Positions 35,326 through 44,427 of a stretch of DNA of 64,000 nucleotides are shown here, in pieces (within the stretch, counting starts at the first letter, position 1; each line of letters begins with the position of its first letter). The stretch comes from Gemmata palustris (GTDB taxonomy: Bacteria > Planctomycetota > Planctomycetia > Gemmatales > Gemmataceae). The DNA is taken from the NCBI RefSeq assembly GCF_017939745.1, contig NZ_JAGKQQ010000002.1, positions 310,001-374,000 of the forward strand. The letters are read 5' to 3'. The translations under genes and the position numbers were made by a program. The notes under the pieces are model-generated. The model ran no database searches and was not told where the DNA came from. It was given only the letters and a program-made list of their open reading frames with translations.

Positions 35326-38300
35326 GCTCCAAAGAAGTTGTCGGAACCGACGGAGGCGAGGGCCGGTTCCGGCGCGCCCCTGCCGAACTGGGTGTGCAAC
35401 TGAGCGAGCCCGTGGATGTCGAGGATCATGGCCACGCGCCCGTCGCCGAGGATGGTCGCACCCGCGAGCCCCTCGACGCGCCGGTAGTTCGCGTCGAGGC
35501 TCTTGACCACCGCCTGCATCTGGCCGAGCAGCTCGTCCACCAGGACCGCGTGCTTCTTGCCCTGGTCCTCGACCAGCACGACCAGCCCGCGGCACGGGTC
35601 GGTGATCTCGCTCGGGCGCCCGAGGATCTCGTGGAGGCGCAGGAGCGGGACCACCTCGCCGCGGACCGTGACCGCCTCGCCGCGCCCGGCGACCCGGTGG
35701 ACGTCGGTCGGGCGCGGGCGGAACGACTCGACGACCGACAGGAGCGGGAGCACGTACACCTCGCCCCCGAGCCCGACCACCAGCCCGTCCATGATCGCCA
35801 GCGTGAGCGGCAGGCGGATGGTGAACGTGGTCCCGTGGCCCAACTGGGTGCGGATCAGGATGTTCCCCTGGAGCGCCTCGACGTTCCGCCGGACCACGTC
35901 CATCCCGACGCCGCGCCCGGACACGTCGGTCACGGCCTTCGCGGTCGAGAACCCGGCCTCGAAGATCAGCGCGTAGATCTCGGAGTCCATGAGGCGCTGG
36001 CCCTCGGCGATGATGCCCTTTTCCACCGCCTTGCGCAGGATGCGCTCGCGGTCCAGGCCCTTGCCGTCGTCGGTCAGCTCGATGAACACGCTCCCGCCCT
36101 GGTGGTACGCGCGGAGGGTGACGCGCCCCGCGGTCGGCTTGCCGGCCGCGGCCCGCTCGGTCGTGTCCTCGAGCCCGTGGTCGATCGCGTTGCGGACCAT
36201 GTGCATGAGCGGGTCGCCGAGCTGGTCCACCACCGTCTTGTCGAGTTCGGTCTCCTCGCCGTGCAGCTCGAGCTCGACCGGCTTGTCCATCTTCCGCGAC
36301 AGGTCGCGGACCAGCCGGGCCATCTTCTGGAACGTGCCCTGCATCGGGACCATCCGCAGCGACAGGCTCAGCTCCTGGAGGTCGCGGGAGATCTTCGACA
36401 GTTCGGGGAGCGCGAGCGAGAGCACGCCCTCCCCGGCGTTGAGCTCGTCGAACTCCTGCTGGGCCATCGACTGGGCGATGACCAGTTCGCCGATGGTGTT
36501 GATGAGCTTGTCGAGCCGGTCCTTGTCCACGCGCACCGTTTCCTTGTCCGGGGCGCGGCGGGCGGCGGGCTCGGGGTGGGCGTCGGCTTTTGGCGCGGGC
36601 GCCGGGGCCGGGGCGCGTTCGGCGGGTTCGGGGTGGGCGTCGGTGGCCTTCGGCGCGGGGGCCGGGGCCGTCGGGGCCGCTGCGGCCGGGGCCGGGGGCG
36701 CCGGGGCTACGGAGCGCGGGGCGTGTGCCGACGCGGCCGGCTGTCCGCCCACCGAGGCCCGCAACTCGGAGAGGAGCTTCGGCAGGGCCGGGTCCTCTGT
36801 GAGTTTGCCCCGCTCGATCGCCCACTGGCGAATGAACTGCACCTGGCGCTTGAGCCCGTCGGTACTGGCGAACACCAGGTCCATCGGCTTGCCCTGCAGC
36901 ACCACTTTGCCCTCGCGGGCCAGGTTCAGCAGGTTCTCGGCTTCGTGGGCCAGCATTTGAACGGCGCTCAGGCCGAGCATGCTGGACACGCCCTTGATCG
37001 TGTGGAACCCGCGGTACACGGCGTTGAGCGCGGACGCGTTGGTCGGGTCGCCGTCGATCGTCAGCAGGTGCCGGTCGGCGGTCTCCAGGTGCTCGCTGGC
37101 CTCGGCGCAGAAGTCGCCGATCATCGCGCCGTTCTCGTCGAGGAGCGATTCCCCGGGCGTGCGCGGCATCTCCACCGGGGGCAGCTCGCTGAAGCTCGCC
37201 GCGGGGGTCGGGGTGGTCGCGGCCTGCGTGTGGTACGCCGCGAGCTCGCGCGCCAGTGCGTCCCCGCTCAGTGCGCCGCTCGCGGTCAGGCACTCGCTCA
37301 GGGGCGGGGCGGTTTGCTCCTGCCGCAGGAGGATGCGCCCGAGGTCGTCGGCGGTCAGGTACTCGAGCCGGACCGCGGCCTCGCCGAACCCCTCGTCCGG
37401 CCCCATCCACTCCACCATGTTCTTCAACTGTTCGACCGTCATGTGCCCGGTTTGCACCGCGACGGCGGCGGTCGTCGGGCGCCCGTCGCGCTGGCGGACG
37501 AGCGCGTCGAGGCCCTGGTCCGCCGTGATCGCGCCGCGCTTCGCGAGGAACGAGGCGAACCGCACGGGGTCGGGCACCGGGAGCCGGCGCTCGAACGACC
37601 CGAACAGTGAGGCCCCGGGGTTCTCGATCCGGGGCGGCATCGGGGCCGAGTGTTGAGACGGTGGCGGGGGCGTCGGTGCCGGGCGCTCGGGTGCGGGGGG
37701 CGGTGGGGCCGCCGGTGCCGGAGGGGGCGCCGCGGCCGATGCCGGCACGGGGGCCGGGGCCGCGGGCGCAACGGTCGCCGAAATCATGTCCGGGGAAAAC
37801 GCAAACACGTCGGCGAGCGCGCTGAGCGGTTGTGCGGTTTCGAGGTGGACCTTCCAGGAGAGGTAGCACCGCTCCGGGTCCAGGTCGGCGAGCGCCGGGA
37901 GCTCGGAGAGGTTGAGCTCGACGCGCCCGAGGGTGCCGAGTTGGGCCAGCTCGCGGAGCAGCGGGAGCGGGTCGAGGCCCGAGCGGAGCGCTTCGGGGTG
38001 GGGCGTAACGGTGACGGTGTATGCAGCCACGCGGGGTTCCGCCGGTTCCGGTTTGAGGAGGTCCAGTTCTTTCGGGGATTCCCACCACGATTTCGACGCG
38101 CGCGCCCCCGCCCCGGCACTTGTGGCCTCGGGCGCGGTCTCGGTCTCGGCTGCGGCCTCGGCCGCGAGCCGGGCGACCAGTTCTTCGGTGCCCTCGGGCG
38201 GCGGCTCGTCGTGGCGGGCCGCGCTCACCAGTCGGGCGAGCACGTCCGTCGCCTCGAGCAAGAGGTCCAGGCCCCGGCGCGGGATCTGCCCGCCGGCGCG

Positions 38301-38525
38301 GAACCGCTCGAGGAACCCCTCGACGGAGTGCGTGAATTTCGCGATGTGCGGGAACCCGACCGCGTCCGCGCCGCCCTTGACGGAGTGGGCCGCCCGGAAC
38401 GCCTCGTCCACCGCGGTGGAATCGGCGCCCTTCTCCAGCCGGAGGAGGGCGCCCTCGAGGGCCGCGAGGTGGTCGATCGCCTCGTCGAAGAACGTTTTTC
38501 GGTATGCTGTAGGGTCGATCCGCAT
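35322..38525 (-). CDS. cheA: CheA histidine kinase with two Hpt domains
   Basis: 1067 residues. The first Hpt domain has His47 in AAHSVKGGADAVGF. A ferredoxin-like regulatory region follows (about 168-250), then a long Pro/Ala linker (253-300). Next comes a helical region (315-435) with two repeats of an 'ITADQGLDAL / MTVEQLKNMV' type, and a second Hpt domain with His508 in FHTIKGVSSMLGL. After another Pro-rich linker come the dimerisation helices (664-725), the HATPase (VDQLGDPLMHMVRNAIDHGLE, DDGKGLD, GRGVGMDVV) and a CheW-like domain. Both His motifs look active. A double Hpt and a middle repeat region make this larger than standard CheA. Confidence 0.94.
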   Translation of the reverse strand: MRIDPTAYRKTFFDEAIDHLAALEGALLRLEKGADSTAVDEAFRAAHSVKGGADAVGFPHIAKFTHSVEGFLERFRAGGQIPRRGLDLLLEATDVLARLVSAARHDEPPPEGTEELVARLAAEAAAETETAPEATSAGAGARASKSWWESPKELDLLKPEPAEPRVAAYTVTVTPHPEALRSGLDPLPLLRELAQLGTLGRVELNLSELPALADLDPERCYLSWKVHLETAQPLSALADVFAFSPDMISATVAPAAPAPVPASAAAPPPAPAAPPPPAPERPAPTPPPPSQHSAPMPPRIENPGASLFGSFERRLPVPDPVRFASFLAKRGAITADQGLDALVRQRDGRPTTAAVAVQTGHMTVEQLKNMVEWMGPDEGFGEAAVRLEYLTADDLGRILLRQEQTAPPLSECLTASGALSGDALARELAAYHTQAATTPTPAASFSELPPVEMPRTPGESLLDENGAMIGDFCAEASEHLETADRHLLTIDGDPTNASALNAVYRGFHTIKGVSSMLGLSAVQMLAHEAENLLNLAREGKVVLQGKPMDLVFASTDGLKRQVQFIRQWAIERGKLTEDPALPKLLSELRASVGGQPAASAHAPRSVAPAPPAPAAAAPTAPAPAPKATDAHPEPAERAPAPAPAPKADAHPEPAARRAPDKETVRVDKDRLDKLINTIGELVIAQSMAQQEFDELNAGEGVLSLALPELSKISRDLQELSLSLRMVPMQGTFQKMARLVRDLSRKMDKPVELELHGEETELDKTVVDQLGDPLMHMVRNAIDHGLEDTTERAAAGKPTAGRVTLRAYHQGGSVFIELTDDGKGLDRERILRKAVEKGIIAEGQRLMDSEIYALIFEAGFSTAKAVTDVSGRGVGMDVVRRNVEALQGNILIRTQLGHGTTFTIRLPLTLAIMDGLVVGLGGEVYVLPLLSVVESFRPRPTDVHRVAGRGEAVTVRGEVVPLLRLHEILGRPSEITDPCRGLVVLVEDQGKKHAVLVDELLGQMQAVVKSLDANYRRVEGLAGATILGDGRVAMILDIHGLAQLHTQFGRGAPEPALASVGSDNFFGA

Positions 38526-38586
38526 TTCCGCTCCGCTTCTGGTCCGGGGCGCGCTGTGGGTACGGGCGCCGGGAGAAGGTGAATGG

Positions 38587-38952
38587 TCAGGGCACGAGTC
38601 GTTTCACGACCTGGACGAGTCGCGTCGGGTCGAAGGGTTTGGTCACCCAGCCGGTCGCGCCCGCGGCGCGCCCCTGGTTCTTGCGCGCCATCTCGGTTTC
38701 CGTGGTCAGCACCAGGATCGGTGTGAACCGGAACTCGGGCTTCGCGCGCAGGCGCTCGATCAGGACGATCCCGCCCATGATCGGCATGTTAAAATCAGTA
38801 ATCACTAATTGGACGGTCCGGTTGGCGACCTTGCGCAGGGCGTCCTCGCCGTTGATCCCTTCGACCACCGCGTACCCGGCGCCGCGGAGCGTGTCGCCCA
38901 CCATTTGCCGCATCGTGGGCGAGTCGTCCACGATCAGGACGGTCTTCGTCAT
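38587..38952 (-). CDS. cheY: CheY-like response regulator
   Basis: 121 residues, a single receiver domain with VDDSPTMRQ, acceptor Asp53 in ITDFNMP, a Thr switch in VLTTET and Lys in TKPFDP. It sits immediately upstream of cheA in the transcript, the usual place for the CheY phosphorylated by that kinase. The start at 38952 is preceded by a purine-rich AGGGGAA. A longer frame extends upstream into the neighbouring gene and was not used. Confidence 0.93.
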   Translation of the reverse strand: MTKTVLIVDDSPTMRQMVGDTLRGAGYAVVEGINGEDALRKVANRTVQLVITDFNMPIMGGIVLIERLRAKPEFRFTPILVLTTETEMARKNQGRAAGATGWVTKPFDPTRLVQVVKRLVP

Positions 38953-39025
38953 CGGTTCCCCTTCCCGAGTTCGCAACCCGGTCCGACACTGGACTTGGAC
39001 AAGTGCGGTCTGTTTAAAAACAAAA

Positions 39026-39337
39026 CTACGCCGGAGCGCCGCCCAGCCCCACGAGGCGGAAGTCCGCCGCCAGGGGTCCGGTGACGCCAACGATGTCGCA
39101 CCGCCGGCGCTGCTTCATGAGCTCCCGGCCGAGTGCCAAGAAGATTTGGATGGCGGACACGTCGAAGAACTCCGCCCCTTCGCAGGACACCCGGACGTTA
39201 GTTGTGCCGGCCACCAGGTCGCGAGCGACCGTGTGGAACGTGCGGGCACATTCGACGGTGATGCGCCCCTTGAGAACGAGGTTCGACGTACCCGTCTCCG
39301 GGTCAACAGTCACGTGAATCGGTTCGTCACTGACCAT
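39026..39337 (-). CDS. STAS-domain protein
   Basis: 103 residues with the anti-anti-sigma-like STAS fold: a TGTSNLVLKGRITVE strand pair and GAEFFDVSAIQIFLALGREL, where Asp-Val-Ser sits at the position of the phosphorylatable Ser of SpoIIAA-type proteins. It is the first gene of the minus-strand chemotaxis run. Single STAS proteins at the head of receptor clusters may serve as regulatory or scaffold elements; no kinase of the SpoIIAB type is nearby. Confidence 0.8.
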   Translation of the reverse strand: MVSDEPIHVTVDPETGTSNLVLKGRITVECARTFHTVARDLVAGTTNVRVSCEGAEFFDVSAIQIFLALGRELMKQRRRCDIVGVTGPLAADFRLVGLGGAPA

Positions 39338-39864
39338 TCGCCGCGCCCCTATCTCAGTGTTTCTTGCCGCGTCTCAAACGACCTCTTCTCTTATCGAGGC
39401 AACCCACAAATATTTGCCTGATAATGACCAGATACCCTGCGCCGCGGATCGCGCAGTCAATCGGTGCCCGGTGCGGAGAGGCGGTTAGTGTTAAAGTGGG
39501 TTAACGAGCTAATCTGTAAACACACCTGTTATGGCGAGCCCACAGTGCGCTCCTAACTTCAGAACGCGGGCCGGGTGAAGTCAAATTTTGCGCGGGCCGC
39601 TTAACGCGGTTTTGCCAACAAAATTGGCTCTTCGCGTTTGTAGACGTGTTCGAGCCGGATCAGGAGATGCGCCGCGCGCGGAGCGCGCTGACGAATTTGT
39701 AATGGCGGCGGTTCGCCCGCAGATTCGATGTGTGTGCTACATTAAAATACAGTTCTTGAAACACACTCGGCACCCGATTGGGGCGGTGCGCTTCGCCGAG
39801 TATCTCGGGAGCTTTTTCGTCGGGCGAGAGACGAAAAATTCGGTCCCGCATCACACGAGTGCGC
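39338..39864. other. intergenic region, no gene seen
   Basis: 527 bases with relatively low GC. It separates the chemotaxis run from the fhcA-PII operon, both on the minus strand, and must hold the promoter for the STAS-cheY-cheA run. Short frames here lack ribosome sites and protein-like composition. A small inverted repeat, TTTTTCGTC and GACGAAAAA, lies at about 39813-39839. Confidence 0.45.
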
Positions 39865-40212
39865 TCATATTGCTTCGGGACCGCGCTCGCCGGTTCGGAT
39901 GCGAATGCAATCTTCCAGTGGTAGAATAAAAATCTTGCCGTCGCCGATGCGCCCCTCCGGTCCGGTGCGAGCCGCGTCCATGATCGCGTTCACGGTCGGT
40001 TCCACGAAGTCCTCGTTCACCGCGATCTGTAACTGGACCTTCCGCAGCATGTTCACCGTCAGTTCGTGACCGCGGTACACCTCCGTGTGGCCCTTCTGTC
40101 GGCCGAACCCGAGTACGTCCACGATCGTGAGCCGGAACACCTCCACCTTATTCAGCGCTTCCTTGACGGCGTCGAGCTTCGAGGGCTGAATGATCGCGAG
40201 AATCAGCTTCAT
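39865..40212 (-). CDS. PII signal-transduction protein lacking Tyr51
   Basis: 115 residues with the PII fold: MKLILAIIQPSKLDAVKEAL, the T-loop entry GFGRQKGHTEVYRG, and the C-terminal TGPEGRIGDGKIF followed by IRIRTGE. PII trimers bind ATP/ADP and 2-oxoglutarate and control nitrogen or carbon enzymes. In the T-loop the uridylylation site Tyr51 is Leu, while Tyr46 is kept, so GlnD-type modification of Tyr51 cannot occur. The ATG overlaps the stop of the metallophosphoesterase as TAATG, and the third gene in the operon is fhcA rather than amtB or glnA. Confidence 0.93.
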   Translation of the reverse strand: MKLILAIIQPSKLDAVKEALNKVEVFRLTIVDVLGFGRQKGHTEVYRGHELTVNMLRKVQLQIAVNEDFVEPTVNAIMDAARTGPEGRIGDGKIFILPLEDCIRIRTGERGPEAI

Positions 40213-40856
40213 TATGTCGGTTCCTCGCGCCGGGGCAGGTTGCGCGGTTCGATGATCCCGCGGTCGGTGTCCAGGACCGCGAACGCCCCCCTGAACAGCG
40301 GGGCCACTAACACAAGATACCGTTTGTCCGGCTCGAAGTGCAGCGGGACAGCGCCGTCCCACGCGACGCGGCCTGTATCCGAGAGCGCGAGCCACCGGTG
40401 AAAGTGCCCCAGGATCGCGGCGCGATGCGGGACCGCCGCGAAACTCTTGGCCGTGCGTTCCTCGTCTTCCGGGCGCCCCTCGAACGTCCACAAGTCATCC
40501 GTTCGTTCGGGGTCGAGAAACGGCTCGATGTGACTGAAGTGACAGCCACCGAGTTCGAGACGCGGTTGGAGCGTCGCGAAGTAATCGAGGGTCTTGCGCA
40601 GGAACCGGAACTGGGTTTCTTCCGGTACGTTGCGGCACAAACCGAAATCGTGGTTGCCCCACACACCGACCGCGCCGGCCCCGCGCAACAAATCCGCGAC
40701 CCCATCGGCCTTGTTCCACTTCCCGAACAGGTCCGTGTTGTCGCCGAGCGTGACGATCGCGTCAACGGCTTCGGCGCGCAGTATCGCAAGCACTTCCGCG
40801 AGGATCTTCACCTGATCGTGAATATCGGTGACGATGCCGATTCGCACGGCGTTCAC
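40212..40856 (-). CDS. metallophosphoesterase
   Basis: 214 residues of the calcineurin-like fold. Metal-site motifs are visible in order: TDIHDQ near the N-terminus, TLGDNTDLF, WGNHDFG, a SHIEPF His and GHFHRW. The GTG start at 40856 overlaps the fhcA stop as GTGA. The substrate is unknown; some relatives are nucleotide or phosphoprotein phosphatases. Its tight coupling with fhcA and PII suggests a shared regulatory role. Confidence 0.85.
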   Translation of the reverse strand: MNAVRIGIVTDIHDQVKILAEVLAILRAEAVDAIVTLGDNTDLFGKWNKADGVADLLRGAGAVGVWGNHDFGLCRNVPEETQFRFLRKTLDYFATLQPRLELGGCHFSHIEPFLDPERTDDLWTFEGRPEDEERTAKSFAAVPHRAAILGHFHRWLALSDTGRVAWDGAVPLHFEPDKRYLVLVAPLFRGAFAVLDTDRGIIEPRNLPRREEPT

Positions 40857-42508
40857 TCCCGGCACGGCACGACAATTTCGCCGTGCGAAGCGTACTCCGG
40901 GCCGACCGCGTAGTTGTCGAACGCGAGCGAGTACGCACCCTCGAACCACTCGCGGATGTGCGGGATTGCGGCCTCGTCGAACGCCGGCCGGACCGCGAGC
41001 GACGGGCCAAAAGGGACGACGCGGATTTCGCCCTGTTCGACCACCAGTTCCCCCGCCTTGAACACGTACCGCGGCAGCTCGAACATTAGCTTGAAGTCGC
41101 TGCCCGGGGTGTACACAGTGACGTCCGCATCGGCGCCGGGTCCGAGGTGCCCTTTATGCGGTAGGCCCAGCATCCGCGCGGGGCCGGCGCGTGTCACGAT
41201 CGCGATCTCCGAGAGCGTGTACTCGCGCTCGAGGTCCGGGAGCGTGCAGACCGTGCGCAGGCGCTCGGGCAGGCGCTTCAGCACCTCGCGCCGGTAGTCG
41301 CGGCTCAAGAGCAGCGCACAAATTTCCGGGTACGCGAGGAACGACCCGCCGTTCGGGTGGTCGGTGCTCATCGCCACCCGCCACGGGTCGTTCACGAGCA
41401 GGTACCATTCGAGCCCGATGGCCCACTGGAGCGCGTGAACGAAGCTCTTTTCCTTGTACTCGATGGGCACGATCCCGCACCCGCCCTCGCACTCGGTCTC
41501 CCCGTTGAACCACTTCCGGCCCGTCACTTTGTGCAGGAAGTGGCCGAGCGGTCCGTCGCCGGTCATTGAAGTCGTGTCGCCGAACATCACTTGGCCCACA
41601 TCGACGGTCAGGTTCGGGTGGTCGTTCACCCACTCCGCGAGCGCGGGCACCTTGGAACAGAACGTCCCCTGGTCGTCGGGACCGCCACCGTAGCTGTGGA
41701 ACTGAATGTGCGTGAAGTGCGCGCGGTGGCCGTCCACGGCCTTCATGGTGTCGAGCGTCGTCTGCCAGTTGCCCGGCATCCCGAGTTGGTTGCAGTGAAT
41801 GTGTGCCGGGTGCGGCAACTTCAACTCGTCCGCGGTGCGCGCGACCGCAGCGACAATCGCGCGCGGCGACACCCCGAACCCGGGAACGACGTCGTCGAGC
41901 CCCGCCATTCCGCTGCGGCCCTGCTTCCACACTTCGACGCCGCCGGGGTTCACCACTTTCAGTGCGTACCCGCGGGTCGCGTTGAGGAGCCACCCGCAGA
42001 ACGCCCGCACGCGCTCGGATTCGCCGCGCCCGAGCTGGTCCATCAGGTAGTGGTTGTTGCCGACGAGGACGAAGAACCCTTTGTCGATGACCGGGGTGTC
42101 GTGGAACTCTTCGTGGGTGTGGCGCGCGCCCAGTGGGGGGATCGCGGCGTCGAACACGGTCGTGTAGCCGAGGCCCGCGTAGAGGTAGCCGGTCGTGAAC
42201 GTGGTCGGCGTGCTGCCGCGTGTGCCCGATCGCAGGAGATCGGTGCGGAAGAAGGGCGGGTTGTCGCGCCGGTCCTCGGGCCGGAGCTTGCGCGCGACGT
42301 TCACCTTCGGACCGGCAATGTGCGCGTGCATGTCCACGCCGCCGGGCATCACGACGAGGCCCGAAAGGTCGAACGTGCGCGCGGGGAGCGCTGCGTCGGC
42401 GGGCGGATCGACGATCTTCCCGTCGGCGATCCACAGGTCGCGAACTTCGCCGTAAACGCCGTTCGCGGGATCGTAGACGGTTCCGCCGGCTAGCTTGGTG
42501 AGAGGCAT
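40853..42508 (-). CDS. fhcA: formylmethanofuran dehydrogenase/formyltransferase-hydrolase subunit A
   Basis: 551 residues of the amidohydrolase superfamily, closely following FwdA/FhcA. Features are metal ligands His61 and His63 in GVDMHAHIAGP, the family-specific NVARKLRPEDRR, TTFTTGYLYAGLGYTTVFD, a KVVNPGG Lys, HFTHIQFHSYGG and the catalytic Asp in STDHPNGG. In the tetrahydromethanopterin-linked C1 pathway, FhcA hydrolyses the formyl group from formylmethanofuran to formate as part of the FhcABCD complex. Such genes are known in planctomycetes. Only subunit A is here; B, C and D are not in the window. Confidence 0.92.
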   Translation of the reverse strand: MPLTKLAGGTVYDPANGVYGEVRDLWIADGKIVDPPADAALPARTFDLSGLVVMPGGVDMHAHIAGPKVNVARKLRPEDRRDNPPFFRTDLLRSGTRGSTPTTFTTGYLYAGLGYTTVFDAAIPPLGARHTHEEFHDTPVIDKGFFVLVGNNHYLMDQLGRGESERVRAFCGWLLNATRGYALKVVNPGGVEVWKQGRSGMAGLDDVVPGFGVSPRAIVAAVARTADELKLPHPAHIHCNQLGMPGNWQTTLDTMKAVDGHRAHFTHIQFHSYGGGPDDQGTFCSKVPALAEWVNDHPNLTVDVGQVMFGDTTSMTGDGPLGHFLHKVTGRKWFNGETECEGGCGIVPIEYKEKSFVHALQWAIGLEWYLLVNDPWRVAMSTDHPNGGSFLAYPEICALLLSRDYRREVLKRLPERLRTVCTLPDLEREYTLSEIAIVTRAGPARMLGLPHKGHLGPGADADVTVYTPGSDFKLMFELPRYVFKAGELVVEQGEIRVVPFGPSLAVRPAFDEAAIPHIREWFEGAYSLAFDNYAVGPEYASHGEIVVPCRE

Positions 42509-42578
42509 GCGGAGATTCTAAGAGGCGCGCGGCCGGCCGGGAACGCGAAGCCGCAACACGCGAGCCGATGAAACAAGG

Positions 42579-42690
42579 AACGCTCTGTGACCTTCGGGCA
42601 AATCCCGAGGGTCACAGAGCGTCACGTTCCACACCGGCCGGCTTACACCGGCCGTTCGCCAAACTTCCGGCTCACACGGGGCGTTCGCAT
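42579..42690. repeat. compound inverted repeat between fhcA and a secreted-protein gene
   Basis: CGCTCTGTGACC (42581-42592) pairs with GGTCACAGAGCG (42610-42621), extended inward by TCGGG/CCCGA. Directly after it lies a GGCCGG...CCGGCCGTTCGCC segment (42632-42660), related to one arm of the repeat at 19057-19161, and a degenerate second copy to 42690. Confidence 0.75.
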
Positions 42691-42692
42691 TT

Positions 42693-44333
42693 TCACTTCA
42701 CGATGGCGCAGAAGTCGATCTGGTACGGGGCCAGTTCCTTTTGGCGGCTGATGTCGGTGACGAGTTTTTGGGCCTCGGGCGCGGTCCGCACCTCGAAACT
42801 CACGATCAGCTTCTTCGTACCGGTCCAGCGGACCTCCACAAAAGTGGCCCGCCCCTGGCACACCTCGCGAATGAGAGTCGCGATCGGGTCCGGGGTGTTG
42901 TCGTTCATTTGTGCCCGGGCCACGATGAGCTTGGCGTTCGCCGCACCCGACTTCCACGCCGGCACATCGTTCGCGGGCGGAGCCGGGGCTGCGGCCGGCG
43001 CGGGTGGCGTGCTGCTCGCCGGTGCCCACGTTCCGGGCGCGGGTTGTGTGGACGCGGGGGCCGTCTGCCAGTGGTACTCCTCGCGCTTCGGCGCTTCCGG
43101 CGGCTTCACGTCCTTGACTTCGACGCGCGCGGGTTCTTCCGGCTTGGGCTCTTCCGTCACAGAGATCGGGAGCGCGCCGGGGGGGGGCTGCGGGGTCGCG
43201 ACCGGCTTCGTGGGTTCCATCGCCGGGAGAATGGACGGGGCCGAGATCCGCGGACCAACCGGCGGCAGTTCAGCGGCCGGTTCCGGCTTCATTGCGGGCG
43301 GGAACGGGATCGGGGCCGGTTCCTTGACCGCGACCGCGGTCGGCTCGGGAACAACGGGCGGCGCGATCGCGACCGGAGGTACGATCGGCGGCGCGGTGAT
43401 TCGCGGGATGTTCACCGGTACGGACGGCTTCTGAACGGGCGCGGGCGGGCTGGGCGGGCTGCCAACGTCCGGGCCGGGCGAGAACTTCGATTCGCCCGTC
43501 GGGTTGAACTTCGGCGGCTCGGGGCGATCCGCGCCCGGCGTGTTCGGTTGCGGCGTCTGCGGTTGCAGCCGCGGCTGGAATTGCGGGGCCGGCGGTAATT
43601 GTGGTTGCAGTTGCGGCTGCGACTGCGTTGCGACCGGTACGACGGATTGCGGAGGGGCCGCGGCGCGGCTCGTGCCGTAGCTCGGCGGTTCCGTGCCGGG
43701 CGGCGTGCGGAGCGGGTTCATCACGGGCACGGGGAACGCGCCGGGCGTCGCACCGGTAATCGAGTACCAGTTCGCGGACGCCTTCGGGTACTGGCCCGTC
43801 GGGGCGAACGGGTTCGCGCCCGGGGTCACAGTCCCCCACCCGTACCAGCGGTACGCGGGCGGCCCGGCGAACACCGGCGATCCACTCGCGCTCGTCCCGC
43901 GGAACGGGGTCGAGGCCGTCGGTTCGGGTTGTTGCTGTTGGGGGGCCGAAGAGCCTTTCGGCCTTTCAAAGCCCTTCGACGAAAGTGCCGGATCGTCCTT
44001 CGGTTGTGGCGTGAGCTGGCGCACGTCCCCGCGGCCGCGCGTCAAACTCCCGGCCGCGGGAACGACGCCCGGGTCCGTTCCTGGCCCGGAGAGCCACGCG
44101 GGGCCGGCCACGCCCGGGCGCCCGGAGCCGGTTCCCGTACCCGACCGCGTTACCGGTGTAGTCGGGAACGACGACGGCGGGAAATCGTCCGCAGCGCCCC
44201 GCGCGACCGGAGCCTCACCGGGTTTCAGCGCTTCGGGTGGTCGGAAGGTCGCGCCGCGCTCGCGCGGTGGTTGCGCCACCGCCACCGTGACGGCCAACCC
44301 CAGCACCGCGATCACGCCCACAAATGTCCGCAT
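42693..44333 (-). CDS. secreted proline-rich protein with small C-terminal domain
   Basis: 546 residues. A signal peptide ends ...VTVAVAQ. About 380 residues of Pro/Gln/Thr-rich low-complexity sequence follow, including a PQLQPQLPPAPQFQPRLQPQ tract. A compact C-terminal domain of about 85 residues (AKLIVARAQMNDNTPDP, then VEVRWTGTKKLIVSFEV) could be a BON-like fold. The layout suggests an envelope protein with a flexible spacer. I do not recognise a function. It has a similar style to the protein encoded just upstream on the same strand. Confidence 0.75.
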   Translation of the reverse strand: MRTFVGVIAVLGLAVTVAVAQPPRERGATFRPPEALKPGEAPVARGAADDFPPSSFPTTPVTRSGTGTGSGRPGVAGPAWLSGPGTDPGVVPAAGSLTRGRGDVRQLTPQPKDDPALSSKGFERPKGSSAPQQQQPEPTASTPFRGTSASGSPVFAGPPAYRWYGWGTVTPGANPFAPTGQYPKASANWYSITGATPGAFPVPVMNPLRTPPGTEPPSYGTSRAAAPPQSVVPVATQSQPQLQPQLPPAPQFQPRLQPQTPQPNTPGADRPEPPKFNPTGESKFSPGPDVGSPPSPPAPVQKPSVPVNIPRITAPPIVPPVAIAPPVVPEPTAVAVKEPAPIPFPPAMKPEPAAELPPVGPRISAPSILPAMEPTKPVATPQPPPGALPISVTEEPKPEEPARVEVKDVKPPEAPKREEYHWQTAPASTQPAPGTWAPASSTPPAPAAAPAPPANDVPAWKSGAANAKLIVARAQMNDNTPDPIATLIREVCQGRATFVEVRWTGTKKLIVSFEVRTAPEAQKLVTDISRQKELAPYQIDFCAIVK

Positions 44334-44427
44334 GGCCTCGTCCTTGAGAGCTTCGATAGTGCTGCGGAGAACGTGCCGGGGACCGCGTTAAGAATCCGTT
44401 CTTGCGCGAGAACCCGGCACTCGGAAC

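Noticed and set aside
34837-38088. A 1083-residue frame ending in CheW
   Set aside because: Only the last 162 residues are CheW. The rest is a G/C-rich shadow of cheA with Arg/Pro-rich, non-protein-like composition.
39588-39929. Short frames in the cheY/PII intergenic region
   Set aside because: No conserved-looking protein sequence; one overlaps the 3' end of the PII gene.
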